From: Atopomonas hussainii | GTDB lineage: Bacteria; Pseudomonadota; Gammaproteobacteria; Pseudomonadales; Pseudomonadaceae | Assembly: GCF_900109735.1 (NCBI RefSeq) | Contig: NZ_FOAS01000014.1 | Span: 62,001-126,000 of the forward strand | DNA length: 64,000 bases | Direction: 5' to 3' | In this document: one piece after another, positions 49,841-58,432 of the stretch | Layout of the letters: the number at the start of each line of letters is the position of its first letter | Position numbering within the stretch: position 1 is the first letter of the stretch | Position numbers and translations under genes: made by a program | The notes under the pieces: model-generated | What the model was told of the DNA's origin: nothing | Seen by the model: only the letters and a program-made list of their open reading frames with translations | Databases searched by the model: none

Positions 49841-49924
49841 GGCTGTTGTCTCTGAACTCGCTGCTCGCAGCGCATGGGCAAAGACTAATCCTGGCGTGGG
49901 CAAAACAGCATGATCTAGGGCAAT

Positions 49925-49950
49925 AAAAAACGCTGCCGAAGCAGCGTTTT
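49925..49950 (-). terminator. Terminator of paralogue B
   Basis: AAAACGCTGC (49927-49936) / GCAGCGTTTT (49941-49950) with a four-base loop. On the minus strand it is followed by a T run (A at 49925-49930). Confidence 0.85.
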
Positions 49951-49976
49951 AGCGGGTCTCAGTCGCAACTTAGCCG

Positions 49977-50288
49977 TTACACGGAGCACTCAAGGCGCTC
50001 ACGCTCGGCAATCTGAAAGTAGGCTTTTAAGTCGTCAACCAAAAACACCCGCACTTTTTCCAGGCCTTGAGTTTCCGATTGCGCCACGTGCCACAGCTTA
50101 ACCTTGCCTACTAGCACGTCGGCTTCTTGAACATTGCGTTGAATGTCTTGGGCGGGCAAACCAAAGCGACGCTTAAAGGTGCCAACGCTCATAAAATCCA
50201 CCCGCGGTAGATAGCCATACTGCTCATCCTGAACATCCACTCGATAGTGGCCCTTTTCCACATACTCTTTCGAACATACCTGCAGCAT
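49977..50288 (-). CDS. Small protein of unknown function, paralogue B
   Basis: A 103-residue soluble protein, tandem copy of the gene at 49541-49840. Shared blocks: SKEYVEKGHYRVDV, GYLPRVDFMSVGTFKRRFGLP, QDIQRNVQEADVLVGKVKLWH, QSETQG and VDDLKAYFQ. The ATG at 50286-50288 has AGGAG 8 bases upstream. Many charged and aromatic residues and no Cys pair except the N-terminal VCS and terminal ECSV. It is divergent from an RND efflux operon, with two palindromes in the gap. Function unknown. Confidence 0.78.
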   Translation of the reverse strand: MLQVCSKEYVEKGHYRVDVQDEQYGYLPRVDFMSVGTFKRRFGLPAQDIQRNVQEADVLVGKVKLWHVAQSETQGLEKVRVFLVDDLKAYFQIAERERLECSV

Positions 50289-50363
50289 GCTCACGCTCCT
50301 GTAATGACCGGCCGCGCTGTTTAAAATTTCACCGATTGCGCCGCCTATGCCCATCAGAGGCAC

Positions 50364-50390
50364 GCGCTGACTTGCAAGTCACATCAGCGC
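50364..50390. promoter_or_regulatory. Nested palindromes upstream of paralogue B
   Basis: TGACTTGCAAGTCA (50368-50381) is a perfect 14-bp palindrome. It overlaps a wider inverted repeat GCGCTGA (50364-50370) / TCAGCGC (50384-50390). Candidate operator in the divergent region between paralogue B and the RND operon. Confidence 0.5.
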
Positions 50391-50456
50391 GAAAAATTTC
50401 TTGTGATCAACCACGCAATAGCTAACTCGTGCTTTGTGCAGAGCGGCACCGATGAA

Positions 50457-50469
50457 AACAATCATTGTT
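50457..50469. promoter_or_regulatory. 13-bp palindrome upstream of RND operon
   Basis: AACAATCATTGTT is a perfect palindrome about a central C. The surrounding 19 bases (GAAAACAATCATTGTTATC) agree with the Fur consensus at about 13 positions, which is weak for Fur. A TetR- or Fur-like site is possible. Confidence 0.4.
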
Positions 50470-50560
50470 ATCAATACAGACCTTTGCCCCATTCGATTCG
50501 TTTGATAACAACCCCAGCGGCAGACTGCGCAACATTCTGTTACAGCCGCCGGAGTTCTTC

Positions 50561-51775
50561 ATGCGCCTGCACGCCTTGCTACTTGCCCCACTCGCCGCTC
50601 TGCTAGCGGCCTGCCAGCCCAGTGACAACCAAAGCCAGTCTGCCCCGCCAGCACCCAGCGTGAGCGTTGCTGAAGTGCTCAGCCACACCATCACCGAATG
50701 GGATGAATACAGCGCGCGCCTAGAAGCCCCGCAAGCGGTGGAGATTCGTCCGCGCGTATCGGGCTATATCGACCGCGTGGCCTTTATTGAAGGTGCGCAG
50801 GTCAAGCGTGGCGACTTGTTATTTGAGATCGACCCGCGCCCATTCGTGGCCGAAGTAAAACGCCTCGAAGCTCAGCAGCGCCAAGCCAGCGCAGTGCTCA
50901 GTCGTGCGCAGAAAGAAGCCCAGCGCGGCGCGCAGTTGCGCCAGCGCCAGTTGATGGCGGCCGAGCAGGCCGAAGCGCGGCAAACCAGCGCCGATGAAGC
51001 CGCCGCCGCGTTAGCCGCGATCAGTGCGCAACTGGATAACGCGCGCCTTAACCTTGAATTCACCCGCATCACCGCGCCCATTGATGGCCGCATGGGTCGC
51101 GCCATGATCACCGCCGGCAACCTGATTAACGCCGGCGACAGCCTGCTCAGCACGCTGGTGTCCACCGACAAGGTGTACGCTTATTTCGATGTCGACGAGC
51201 AAGCTTTCTTGAAATACCAAGACATCGCCAGCGCACAAGGCCGCGATGTGCATGGCGCAAGCCCCGTGTTGATGGCGCTCAGCGATGAAAGCGAGTTCAG
51301 CCATCAAGGTCAGCTGGACTTTCTCGACAACCAAATCAACCCGCGCACCGGCACCCTGCGCGCCCGCGCCTTGTTCGATAACAGCCAAGGTGAGTTCACC
51401 CCCGGCCTATATGCACGCATCAAACTGCGCGGCAGCGCCCCGTATCGCGCGCAGTTAATCAGTGAAAGCGCGGTGGGCACCGACTTGGGCCGCAAATACG
51501 TGCTGGTTCTGGACGCCGACAATACGGTGGATTACCGCGCTGTCACCTTAGGCCCGCGCATTGCTGGGCTGCGCATCGTGCGCGAAGGCCTCGCCCAAGG
51601 TGAGCACATCGTGGTCAACGGCTTGCAGCGCGCCTACCCCGGCAGCCAAGTGCAACCGGCCACCATCCCCATGGCCAACGACGCCGAACTGGCCAGCTTG
51701 CGCCAGCTAGACGCCGCAGCCGCCAGCGCTGAGCAGCTGGTGCAATCGCCTGCACCCCGTGCGCCGCGTAGCTGA
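50561..51775 (+). CDS. RND efflux periplasmic adaptor lipoprotein (MexE/AcrA type)
   Basis: A 404-residue membrane-fusion protein. The ATG at 50561 has GGAG upstream and gives a lipoprotein signal ending in the lipobox LLAAC (Cys at residue ~18). Domain pattern: beta-barrel/lipoyl halves (VEIRPRVSGYIDRVAFIEGAQVKRGDLLFEIDPRPF and TRITAPIDGRMGRAMITAGNLINAGD) around a coiled-coil hairpin (residues ~105-160), then the membrane-proximal domain. It pairs with the pump gene 11 bases downstream. No regulator or outer-membrane channel gene is adjacent. The substrate is unknown. Confidence 0.92.
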   Translation: MRLHALLLAPLAALLAACQPSDNQSQSAPPAPSVSVAEVLSHTITEWDEYSARLEAPQAVEIRPRVSGYIDRVAFIEGAQVKRGDLLFEIDPRPFVAEVKRLEAQQRQASAVLSRAQKEAQRGAQLRQRQLMAAEQAEARQTSADEAAAALAAISAQLDNARLNLEFTRITAPIDGRMGRAMITAGNLINAGDSLLSTLVSTDKVYAYFDVDEQAFLKYQDIASAQGRDVHGASPVLMALSDESEFSHQGQLDFLDNQINPRTGTLRARALFDNSQGEFTPGLYARIKLRGSAPYRAQLISESAVGTDLGRKYVLVLDADNTVDYRAVTLGPRIAGLRIVREGLAQGEHIVVNGLQRAYPGSQVQPATIPMANDAELASLRQLDAAAASAEQLVQSPAPRAPRS

Positions 51776-51786
51776 GGGTTAGTTCG

Positions 51787-54700
51787 ATGAATTTCTCGCA
51801 GTTTTTTATCCAACGGCCGATTTTCGCCGCCGTGCTGTCGCTGCTGATTTTGATCGGCGGCAGTTTGTCGCTAATCCAACTACCGATCAGCGAATACCCC
51901 GATGTGGTGCCGCCCACTGTGGTGGTGCGCGCCAGCTTCCCCGGCGCTAACCCGAAAGTAATCGGCGAAACCGTGGCTTCGCCCCTTGAGCAAGCCATCA
52001 CTGGCGTGGAAGGCATGCTGTATATGTCATCGCAAGCCACCGCCGATGGCCGCCTGACGCTGACCATTACCTTCGCCATCGGCACCGACTTAGACAAAGC
52101 CCAAGTACAGGTGCAAAACCGCGTCACCCGTACCCAACCGACCTTGCCCACCGAAGTACAACGTTTGGGCGTGACGGTGGATAAGGCCTCGCCCGACCTC
52201 ACGCTGGTGGTGCACTTAACCTCGCCAGATAACCGCTATGACATGCTGTATTTGTCGAATTATGCGGCGCTGAATCTGCGTGATGAGTTAGCGCGCTTAG
52301 ACGGCGTAGGCGATGTGCAGCTGTTTGGCCTCGGTAACTATTCGCTGCGCGTGTGGCTCGACCCGCACAAAACCGCCTCACGCGGCTTAACTGCCAGCGA
52401 TGTGGTGGCAGCGATTCGTGAGCAAAACCGCCAAGTGGCCGCCGGTAGCTTAGGCGCACCGCCAGCGGCCAGCGATGCCAGCTTTCAGCTGCTGATCAAC
52501 ACCCAAGGCCGTTTGGTAAATGAAGAAGAGTTCGCCAACATCATTGTGCGTGCCGATAGCGATGGCGCCATCACCCGCCTAAAAGACATCGCCCGCATCG
52601 AATTAGGCTCCAGCCAATACGCACTGCGTTCGCTGCTGAACAACCAACCAGCGGTGGCCATGCCGGTATTCCAGCGCCCCGGCTCGAACGCGATTGCCAT
52701 TTCCGATGCCGTGCGCGAACGCATGGATGAGTTAAAACAGCGCTTCCCACAGGGTGTGGATTACCAAATTGTCTACGACCCCACCGTGTTCGTGCGCGGC
52801 TCGATCAAAGCGGTGGTCAACACCCTGCTCGAAGCCATCATCCTCGTGGTGCTGGTGGTGATTCTGTTCCTGCAAACCTGGCGCGCGTCGATTATTCCGC
52901 TGCTCGCCGTGCCGGTGTCGCTGATCGGCACCTTCGCGGTAATGCACCTGCTGGGCTTCTCGCTAAATGCCTTGTCGCTATTCGGCCTCGTGCTGGCCAT
53001 CGGCATTGTGGTGGACGACGCCATCGTGGTGGTGGAGAACGTCGAGCGCAATATCGGCCTTGGCCTAACGCCGCTGGACGCCACCCGCCAAGCCATGCGT
53101 GAAGTCACCGGGCCGATTGTCGCTACCGCCTTGGTGCTGTGCGCAGTGTTCGTGCCCACCGCTTTTATCTCCGGCCTTACCGGGCAGTTTTATCAGCAGT
53201 TCGCGCTGACCATTGCCATCTCGACGGTGATCTCGGCGTTTAACTCGCTGACCTTATCGCCGGCGCTGGCCGCTGTGCTTTTGAAAGGCCACGACGCGCC
53301 GAAAGATGCCCTGTCACGCGGCATGGATAAGCTGTTTGGCCGTTGGCTGTTTAACCCCTTCAATCGGCTGTTCACCCGCGCCGGGCATGGTTATGTCGGT
53401 GTGGTGACTCGTATTTTGCGCAGCAGCGGCATTGGCCTAGTGCTGTACGCAGGCCTCCTAGGCATGGCGTGGCTGGGTTTTGCCAATACCCCCGCAGGTT
53501 TTGTGCCGCCGCAAGACAAGCAATACCTCGTGGCTTTTGCCCAGTTGCCAGATGCCGCCAGCTTAGAGCGCACCGAAGCGGTGATGCGTGAGATGTCGCG
53601 CATTGCCGGTGAGCACCCGGGCGTGGAGAACACCGTGGCCTTCCCCGGCCTGTCGATTAACGGCTTCACCAATAGCTCGAGCAGCGGCATTGTGTTTACC
53701 CCGCTAAAACCCTTTAGCGAACGCAGCGACCCGAGCCTTTCCGCGCATGCCATTGCTGCCGAACTCAATCAACGCTTTGCCAGCATTCAAGAGGCGTACA
53801 TCGCCATCTTCCCGCCGCCGCCTGTGCAGGGCTTAGGCACCATTGGTGGCTTCCGCGTGCAGATTAAAGACAGCGGCAACTACGGTTATGAGGCGCTGTA
53901 TCAAGAAACCCAGAAGATTCTCGCCAAGAGCCGCGAAGTGCCCGAGCTGGCTGGTTTGTTCAGCAGCTATCAGGTCAACGTGCCGCAGGTAGATGCTGAT
54001 ATCGACCGCGACAAAGCGAAAACCCACGGTGTGGCGATCAGCGACATCTTCGACACCCTGCAAATCTACTTGGGCTCGCTGCACGCCAACGACTTCAACC
54101 GTTTTGGCCGTACCTATCAGGTCAACGTGCAGGCCGAGCAAAGCCAGCGCATTAGCGCCGAACAAATCGGCCAACTGAAAGTGCGTAACGCGCATGGCGA
54201 GATGGTGCCGCTCTCGACCTTCGTGCATATCAGCGACAGCGCCGGCCCCGACCGGGTGATGCACTACAACGGCGTGCTGACGGCCGAAATCAACGGCGGC
54301 GCGGCAGCGGGGTTTAGCTCCGGCCAAGCGCAAGCGGCGATGGAAAAACTGCTGCGCGAAGAACTGCCGCCAGGCATGACCTTCGAGTGGACCGACCTCA
54401 CCTATCAGCAGATTCTCGCTGGCAACACCGCGCTGTGGGTGTTCCCGCTGTGCGTACTGTTGGCCTTCTTGGTACTGGCCGCGCAGTACGAAAGCTGGGC
54501 GCTGCCGCTGGCAGTGATTCTTATCGTGCCCATGACATTGCTCTCGGCGATTATCGGCGTGATGCTCACCGGCGGTGACAACAACATCTTCACCCAGATA
54601 GGCCTGATCGTCTTGGTCGGCTTGGCCTGTAAGAACGCCATCTTGATCGTCGAGTTCGCCAAAGAACTCGAAAGCCACGGCAAAAGCACTTGGGATGCCG

Positions 54701-54969
54701 TGCTAGAGGCCTGCCGCCTGCGTTTGCGGCCGATTTTAATGACCTCGATCGCCTTCATCATGGGCGTAGTACCGCTGGTGTTCTCCACCGGTGCCGGCGC
54801 GGAAATGCGCCAAGCCATGGGCGTGGCGGTGTTTAGTGGCATGATCGGCGTGACCCTGTTTGGCCTGCTGCTCACCCCGCTGTTCTATCGTTTAGTGCGC
54901 TTAGGGCAGCAGAGGCTGGCCAAGAAAGGCGGCGAAGCACACCCAGCCACAGAAACGGCACCCAGCTAA
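51787..54969 (+). CDS. RND efflux pump inner-membrane transporter (MexF-like)
   Basis: A 1060-residue HAE1-type pump. Twelve helices and two large periplasmic loops. N-terminus FSQFFIQRPIFAAVLSLLI; proton relay Asp pair in GIVVDDAIVVVENVER of helix 4; the helix 10-12 region has GLACKNAILIVEFAKE and a conserved Lys. It resembles MexF more than MexB by its start (QLPISEYPDVVPPTVVVRA) and FVPPQDKQYLVAFAQLPD. GAGGGTTA precedes the ATG. An outer-membrane partner such as OprN or TolC must come from elsewhere. Confidence 0.94.
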   Translation: MNFSQFFIQRPIFAAVLSLLILIGGSLSLIQLPISEYPDVVPPTVVVRASFPGANPKVIGETVASPLEQAITGVEGMLYMSSQATADGRLTLTITFAIGTDLDKAQVQVQNRVTRTQPTLPTEVQRLGVTVDKASPDLTLVVHLTSPDNRYDMLYLSNYAALNLRDELARLDGVGDVQLFGLGNYSLRVWLDPHKTASRGLTASDVVAAIREQNRQVAAGSLGAPPAASDASFQLLINTQGRLVNEEEFANIIVRADSDGAITRLKDIARIELGSSQYALRSLLNNQPAVAMPVFQRPGSNAIAISDAVRERMDELKQRFPQGVDYQIVYDPTVFVRGSIKAVVNTLLEAIILVVLVVILFLQTWRASIIPLLAVPVSLIGTFAVMHLLGFSLNALSLFGLVLAIGIVVDDAIVVVENVERNIGLGLTPLDATRQAMREVTGPIVATALVLCAVFVPTAFISGLTGQFYQQFALTIAISTVISAFNSLTLSPALAAVLLKGHDAPKDALSRGMDKLFGRWLFNPFNRLFTRAGHGYVGVVTRILRSSGIGLVLYAGLLGMAWLGFANTPAGFVPPQDKQYLVAFAQLPDAASLERTEAVMREMSRIAGEHPGVENTVAFPGLSINGFTNSSSSGIVFTPLKPFSERSDPSLSAHAIAAELNQRFASIQEAYIAIFPPPPVQGLGTIGGFRVQIKDSGNYGYEALYQETQKILAKSREVPELAGLFSSYQVNVPQVDADIDRDKAKTHGVAISDIFDTLQIYLGSLHANDFNRFGRTYQVNVQAEQSQRISAEQIGQLKVRNAHGEMVPLSTFVHISDSAGPDRVMHYNGVLTAEINGGAAAGFSSGQAQAAMEKLLREELPPGMTFEWTDLTYQQILAGNTALWVFPLCVLLAFLVLAAQYESWALPLAVILIVPMTLLSAIIGVMLTGGDNNIFTQIGLIVLVGLACKNAILIVEFAKELESHGKSTWDAVLEACRLRLRPILMTSIAFIMGVVPLVFSTGAGAEMRQAMGVAVFSGMIGVTLFGLLLTPLFYRLVRLGQQRLAKKGGEAHPATETAPS

Positions 54970-54982
54970 ATATTGCAGATGC

Positions 54983-55684
54983 TTACCAAGGAACAGTTTG
55001 CCCCTGCCAATCCACAAACCACGCTTGCCCAGCTTCGTGCTGGGCAAGTTCGTTATAGCGCTGGGCCAAACAGTCGGCGACAAATTCAGCACTGAATAAC
55101 TTGCCCGCCGGCACATTGGCCTGAAACGGCTTAGACAAAGGCGAATCCATAGTGCCGGGGTGAAACAGCATTAAGCGCACATCGGGCGCCCGCCGCGCGT
55201 ATTCCACCGCCGCGGTTTGCACCAACATATTCAGCGCCGCCTTGCTGGCGCGATAGGCGTACCAACCGCCCAAATGGTTGTCGCCAATGCTGCCAACCCG
55301 CGCCGAGCAAATCGCCACCTGCGCCGCGCTGCGTTTAAGCAGCGGCAGCAAGTGCTTGAGACACAAGGCCGGCAAGGCGGCATTGCTGTACAGCAAGCTT
55401 TCGAGTGCGCTGGCGTGTAAGTCCTCTAAGCGTTTTTCTGGCTGCAGTTCGGCGTTGTGCAGCTGCCCTAAGCAGATCAACACATGCGTGGGCTGATAGC
55501 CCTCGGCCTGCCACTGCGCACAAGCGGCCTGCAAGCTGGTTTCGTCAGCCTGCCAGCGGGCCAAGTTAGGGTCGTCTGGCGGATTGCGGCTAAGCCCGCG
55601 ATAGTCATGCCCGGCGGCCTTTACGCGGCTAAGCACCGCTTGCGCCAAGGCGCTGTTGGCGCCGATCACTAACCACTGCTGCAT
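54983..55684 (-). CDS. SDR-family protein linked to photolyase
   Basis: A 233-residue short-chain dehydrogenase. The nucleotide motif is IGANSALAQAVL (a variant of GxxxGxG), the active pair is YAYRASKAALN and the Ser is in ICSARVGSIG. C-terminal LMLFHPGTMDSPLSKPF. It lies 15 bases behind the photolyase gene on the same strand. SDRs of this type are often seen next to photolyase genes; a role in handling a pterin or flavin is only a guess. Confidence 0.87.
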   Translation of the reverse strand: MQQWLVIGANSALAQAVLSRVKAAGHDYRGLSRNPPDDPNLARWQADETSLQAACAQWQAEGYQPTHVLICLGQLHNAELQPEKRLEDLHASALESLLYSNAALPALCLKHLLPLLKRSAAQVAICSARVGSIGDNHLGGWYAYRASKAALNMLVQTAAVEYARRAPDVRLMLFHPGTMDSPLSKPFQANVPAGKLFSAEFVADCLAQRYNELAQHEAGQAWFVDWQGQTVPW

Positions 55685-55699
55685 AGCTAACTCCTAACT

Positions 55700-57244
55700 T
55701 TAATCAGTGCCCGCGAACAAGCTGAGCTGCGCACTAGCCACCTCAGCACGCTGGGCTGCACGCCCTGCGCGCTCTGCACGACGGCGGGAACCATGCCGTT
55801 CACCAATGCGCCGCGCTTCTTGCTTAAAACCGGCGTCACGCAGCGCTTGCATACGCTCGCGGGCTAAACGCTGCGCTTGGCTTAAATCGACCAAAGGCTC
55901 GGGGTAGGCTTGCTCGGTTTGATAGCGCAGGCGCTGCTGTGCCGGCATGCGCCACGGCTCGTGCAGCCAACCGCTTGGGTAGCGCGACAGTTCCGGCACC
56001 CAGCGGCGAATAAACTGCCCGTGCGGATCCAGCCGCTGCGCCTGCAAGGTGGGGTTGTACTGGCGTGGTACGTTGATGCCCGTGGTGCCCGCTTGCATCT
56101 GTACCTGCGGGTAATGAATGCCCGGCTCGTAATCCACAAACAAGCGCGCCAAATGCGCCGCCGGGGCCTGCCACGGCAGCCACAAGGGGTAACTGGCCAC
56201 CGACACCAACATGGCGCGCATGCGAAAGTTCAGCCAGCCGTGGCGCTGCAAATAGCGCATGCTGGCATCCACCAACGGCCAGCCGGTGCGCCCAGCCGCC
56301 CACGCAGCAAACCACTGCGGGTTAGCCTCGCGTTGCTCGCGCCACGCTGGGTGCAACTCGCGCCACTCTTGTTCGGGTTCGTCTTCCAGCTTCTGGATAA
56401 AGTGGCAATGCCACCACAGCCTCGACTCAAACGCCGCCAAGCTGGCTTGCCAGCGCGGCTCCGTCACCTGCCCCTGCGCCGCACGCACGGCCTGCACCAC
56501 CTCGCGCAGGCTGATACAGCCATAGGCCAGATAACTGCTCAGCCGCGAACCATGCTGCGCCGCCTGTGAGGTGACACTTAAACTGCCGCGATACCAGCGC
56601 CCGCGCTCGGCAAGAAAGCTGCCCAGCACCGCCAAGCCCTGTTTGCGCCCACCGGCTTGGCGGCCCGGACAAGCGCAATTGCCAAGACTCGCCAGCGGCC
56701 CCGGCCACTGCGGCCAAGTGTGACGCGTCAGCGCCCCAGCCCATGCCACGCCCTGCCAGCGCGGCAACGCTTGCGCACAAGGCGCCGAGACAAACGCCTG
56801 CCAAAAATCGGCCCAATCGTCGCGGCTGCAATTCGGCCGGCGCACACCAAACTGCGCGTATTGCTGCCAGCTAATGCCCTGCGCGCGGCACCAGCCAGCC
56901 ACGCACTGATCGCGCTGATAGGTCCAGAAGTTGCCGATCTCTTCATGGCTGTGCAGGGTGAAAGACCCGCAGTCGCGGCGTATTGCGGTTAATACCGCGA
57001 GCACCTCGCCCACCACCACTTGTAGGCCAACACCGCTGCGCTCACGCAGGGCATGATCCACATCCAGCAGGCTGTCGCGCACAAACTGCCACTGGCGCAG
57101 GCTGGTATCTGGCAGCGCCCAGTAATCCGGTTCGACGATATACAACGCCAGCACCGGGCCCAAGCGGCTGGCGGCAGCCAGTGCGGCATGGTCCTCGCAG
57201 CGCAAGTCGCGCTTAAACCACACCACCTGCAGCGGCGGCTTCAC
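55700..57244 (-). CDS. Cryptochrome/photolyase-family protein
   Basis: A 514-residue flavoprotein. The N-terminal antenna domain (~1-140) starts VVWFKRDLRCEDHAALA; the C-terminal FAD domain has SRLSSYLAYGCISLREV, FESRLWWHCHFIQKLE, TGWPLVDASMRYLQRHGWLNFRMRAML and YEPGIHYPQVQMQAGTTGIN, then the R-x-YNP motif. The WHCHF/QKLE form places it in a group different from E. coli PhrB, so it may be a repair enzyme of another class or a cryptochrome. A basic, low-complexity tail (RRIGERHGSRRRAERAGRAAQ) is unusual. GTG start. Confidence 0.88.
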   Translation of the reverse strand: MKPPLQVVWFKRDLRCEDHAALAAASRLGPVLALYIVEPDYWALPDTSLRQWQFVRDSLLDVDHALRERSGVGLQVVVGEVLAVLTAIRRDCGSFTLHSHEEIGNFWTYQRDQCVAGWCRAQGISWQQYAQFGVRRPNCSRDDWADFWQAFVSAPCAQALPRWQGVAWAGALTRHTWPQWPGPLASLGNCACPGRQAGGRKQGLAVLGSFLAERGRWYRGSLSVTSQAAQHGSRLSSYLAYGCISLREVVQAVRAAQGQVTEPRWQASLAAFESRLWWHCHFIQKLEDEPEQEWRELHPAWREQREANPQWFAAWAAGRTGWPLVDASMRYLQRHGWLNFRMRAMLVSVASYPLWLPWQAPAAHLARLFVDYEPGIHYPQVQMQAGTTGINVPRQYNPTLQAQRLDPHGQFIRRWVPELSRYPSGWLHEPWRMPAQQRLRYQTEQAYPEPLVDLSQAQRLARERMQALRDAGFKQEARRIGERHGSRRRAERAGRAAQRAEVASAQLSLFAGTD

Positions 57245-57404
57245 GCGAACTCATCCTCGCACTGCCCGTTAGCGCAAGCATTGCGCGCGGCGGCCAGTGT
57301 AGTACGGCCAGCCTCGGTGGGTTTGACGGAGCGTTGTCGCTTTAACCAAGCGAACCATCGGCGATAACTTAACACTCAACACCTATACAAAATATAACAC
57401 CATG

Positions 57405-57627
57405 TACAGGTTTTACCGCTAAACGCTGATCAGGTAAACCCTGCCCTGACTCTCGTTTCTAGCCAGCTTTCTAAGCTGCTATCAGCTCGCTTGATAGCCA
57501 TCTTTGCCCTGATCGATTCGCTACTGAGGCGCTCCATCAGCACAATGCCCACCTGCATTTATCCACGGAGCTGCAAGGCTCTCTCCCATCCCGCGCTTTT
57601 GGTTGCTCTGAGCGCGGGATTTTTTTG
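57405..57627 (+). ncRNA. Candidate small RNA or leader with terminator, upstream of pirin
   Basis: The 492-bp gap between the photolyase and pirin genes holds no protein gene that I believe. TTAACA (57368-57373), an 18-bp spacer and TATAAC (57392-57397) form a possible promoter. A strong terminator closes at 57588-57627, with no upstream plus-strand gene to terminate. The product would be about 220 nt. It could be an independent sRNA or an attenuated leader of the pirin operon. The 5' end is inferred. Confidence 0.4.
57588..57627 (+). terminator. Orphan intrinsic terminator
   Basis: ATCCCGCGCT (57588-57597) / AGCGCGGGAT (57611-57620) perfect 10-bp stem, 13-base loop, then T8. Confidence 0.9.
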
Positions 57628-57663
57628 TCTGCCGTTTTCAACATCGATTTATCCGATCTTTTT

Positions 57664-57684
57664 AGCGCAATTAATGCGCTTTTT
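57664..57684 (+). terminator. Second, weaker terminator before pirin gene
   Basis: AGCGCA (57664-57669) / TGCGCT (57675-57680) with a 5-base AT loop and T5. It lies 53 bases before the pirin start. Confidence 0.6.
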
Positions 57685-57736
57685 ATCCACCAAACAGATC
57701 AATACAGTGAGCTCATTGCCGTTAAGGAGCCGCACC

Positions 57737-58432
57737 ATGCTGTATCACCGCCCCGCCAAACAACGTGGCCATGCCCGCTTGGGTTGGCTGGATAGCCGCT
57801 TCAGCTTTTCCTTTGCCGAGTACTTCGACCCAGCACACATGGGCTTTTCCGTACTGAAGGTAATCAATGATGACCGCATTGCCCCCGGCGGCGGTTTTCC
57901 CACCCACCCGCACCGCAATATGGAAATCATCAGCGTGATGCTCGAAGGCCAACTGGCCCATCAAGACAGCACTGGCGAAAGCGGCGTGATTGAGCCCGGC
58001 GAAGTGCAGCACATGACCGCCGGGCAAGGTATTCGCCACAGCGAATTCAACCCCAGCGACAGCCAAGCTGCGCGACTCCTGCAGATTTGGATTACCCCGC
58101 ACAGCCAAGGCTTAACCCCGCGCTACCAACAAGCCCGTGTTGCGCAGCAAGGCCCTCTAACTTTATTAGCCGCCGAGCACGACGCGCCCCTAGCGATTGC
58201 CCAAGACGTACGCCTCTACCGCGTGCAACTGGCCGCCGGCGAACAGCTAAGCCTGAGTACTGGCGAGCGCTGGGGCTACCTGCATGCCTACGCAGGCAGT
58301 GCGCAAGGTAACCTCGCGAGCTTTACCGATGGCGATGCGCTGGGCTTAAGCCAGCAGCACACCCTACAACTCACCGCTGGCGAGCAGGGCTTTAGCGCGC
58401 TGTGGTTTGACCTGCCAGCGGGGCAAGCATGA
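57737..58432 (+). CDS. Pirin-family bicupin (YhaK/YhhW-like)
   Basis: A 231-residue pirin. The N-terminal cupin has the metal ligands in HPHRNMEI and EVQHMTAGQGIRHSEFN; the C-terminal cupin-like half (VQLAAGEQLSLSTGERWGYLHAYAG) has none visible. Relatives include quercetin dioxygenases and redox-responsive proteins; the substrate is unknown. ATG 57737 has AAGGAG upstream and begins YHRPAKQRGHARLGWLDSRFSF, the conserved start. It overlaps the TSUP gene by ATGA. A read-through of the two terminators upstream may set its expression. Confidence 0.92.
   Translation: MLYHRPAKQRGHARLGWLDSRFSFSFAEYFDPAHMGFSVLKVINDDRIAPGGGFPTHPHRNMEIISVMLEGQLAHQDSTGESGVIEPGEVQHMTAGQGIRHSEFNPSDSQAARLLQIWITPHSQGLTPRYQQARVAQQGPLTLLAAEHDAPLAIAQDVRLYRVQLAAGEQLSLSTGERWGYLHAYAGSAQGNLASFTDGDALGLSQQHTLQLTAGEQGFSALWFDLPAGQA

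Noticed and set aside
50451..50472. Fur box upstream of the RND operon
   Set aside because: Only about 13 of 19 positions agree, and the genes have no iron link; reported as an unassigned palindrome.
57491..57736. In-frame N-terminal extension of the pirin gene from 57491
   Set aside because: It would run through two intrinsic terminators and lacks homology; AAGGAG before ATG 57737 marks the real start.
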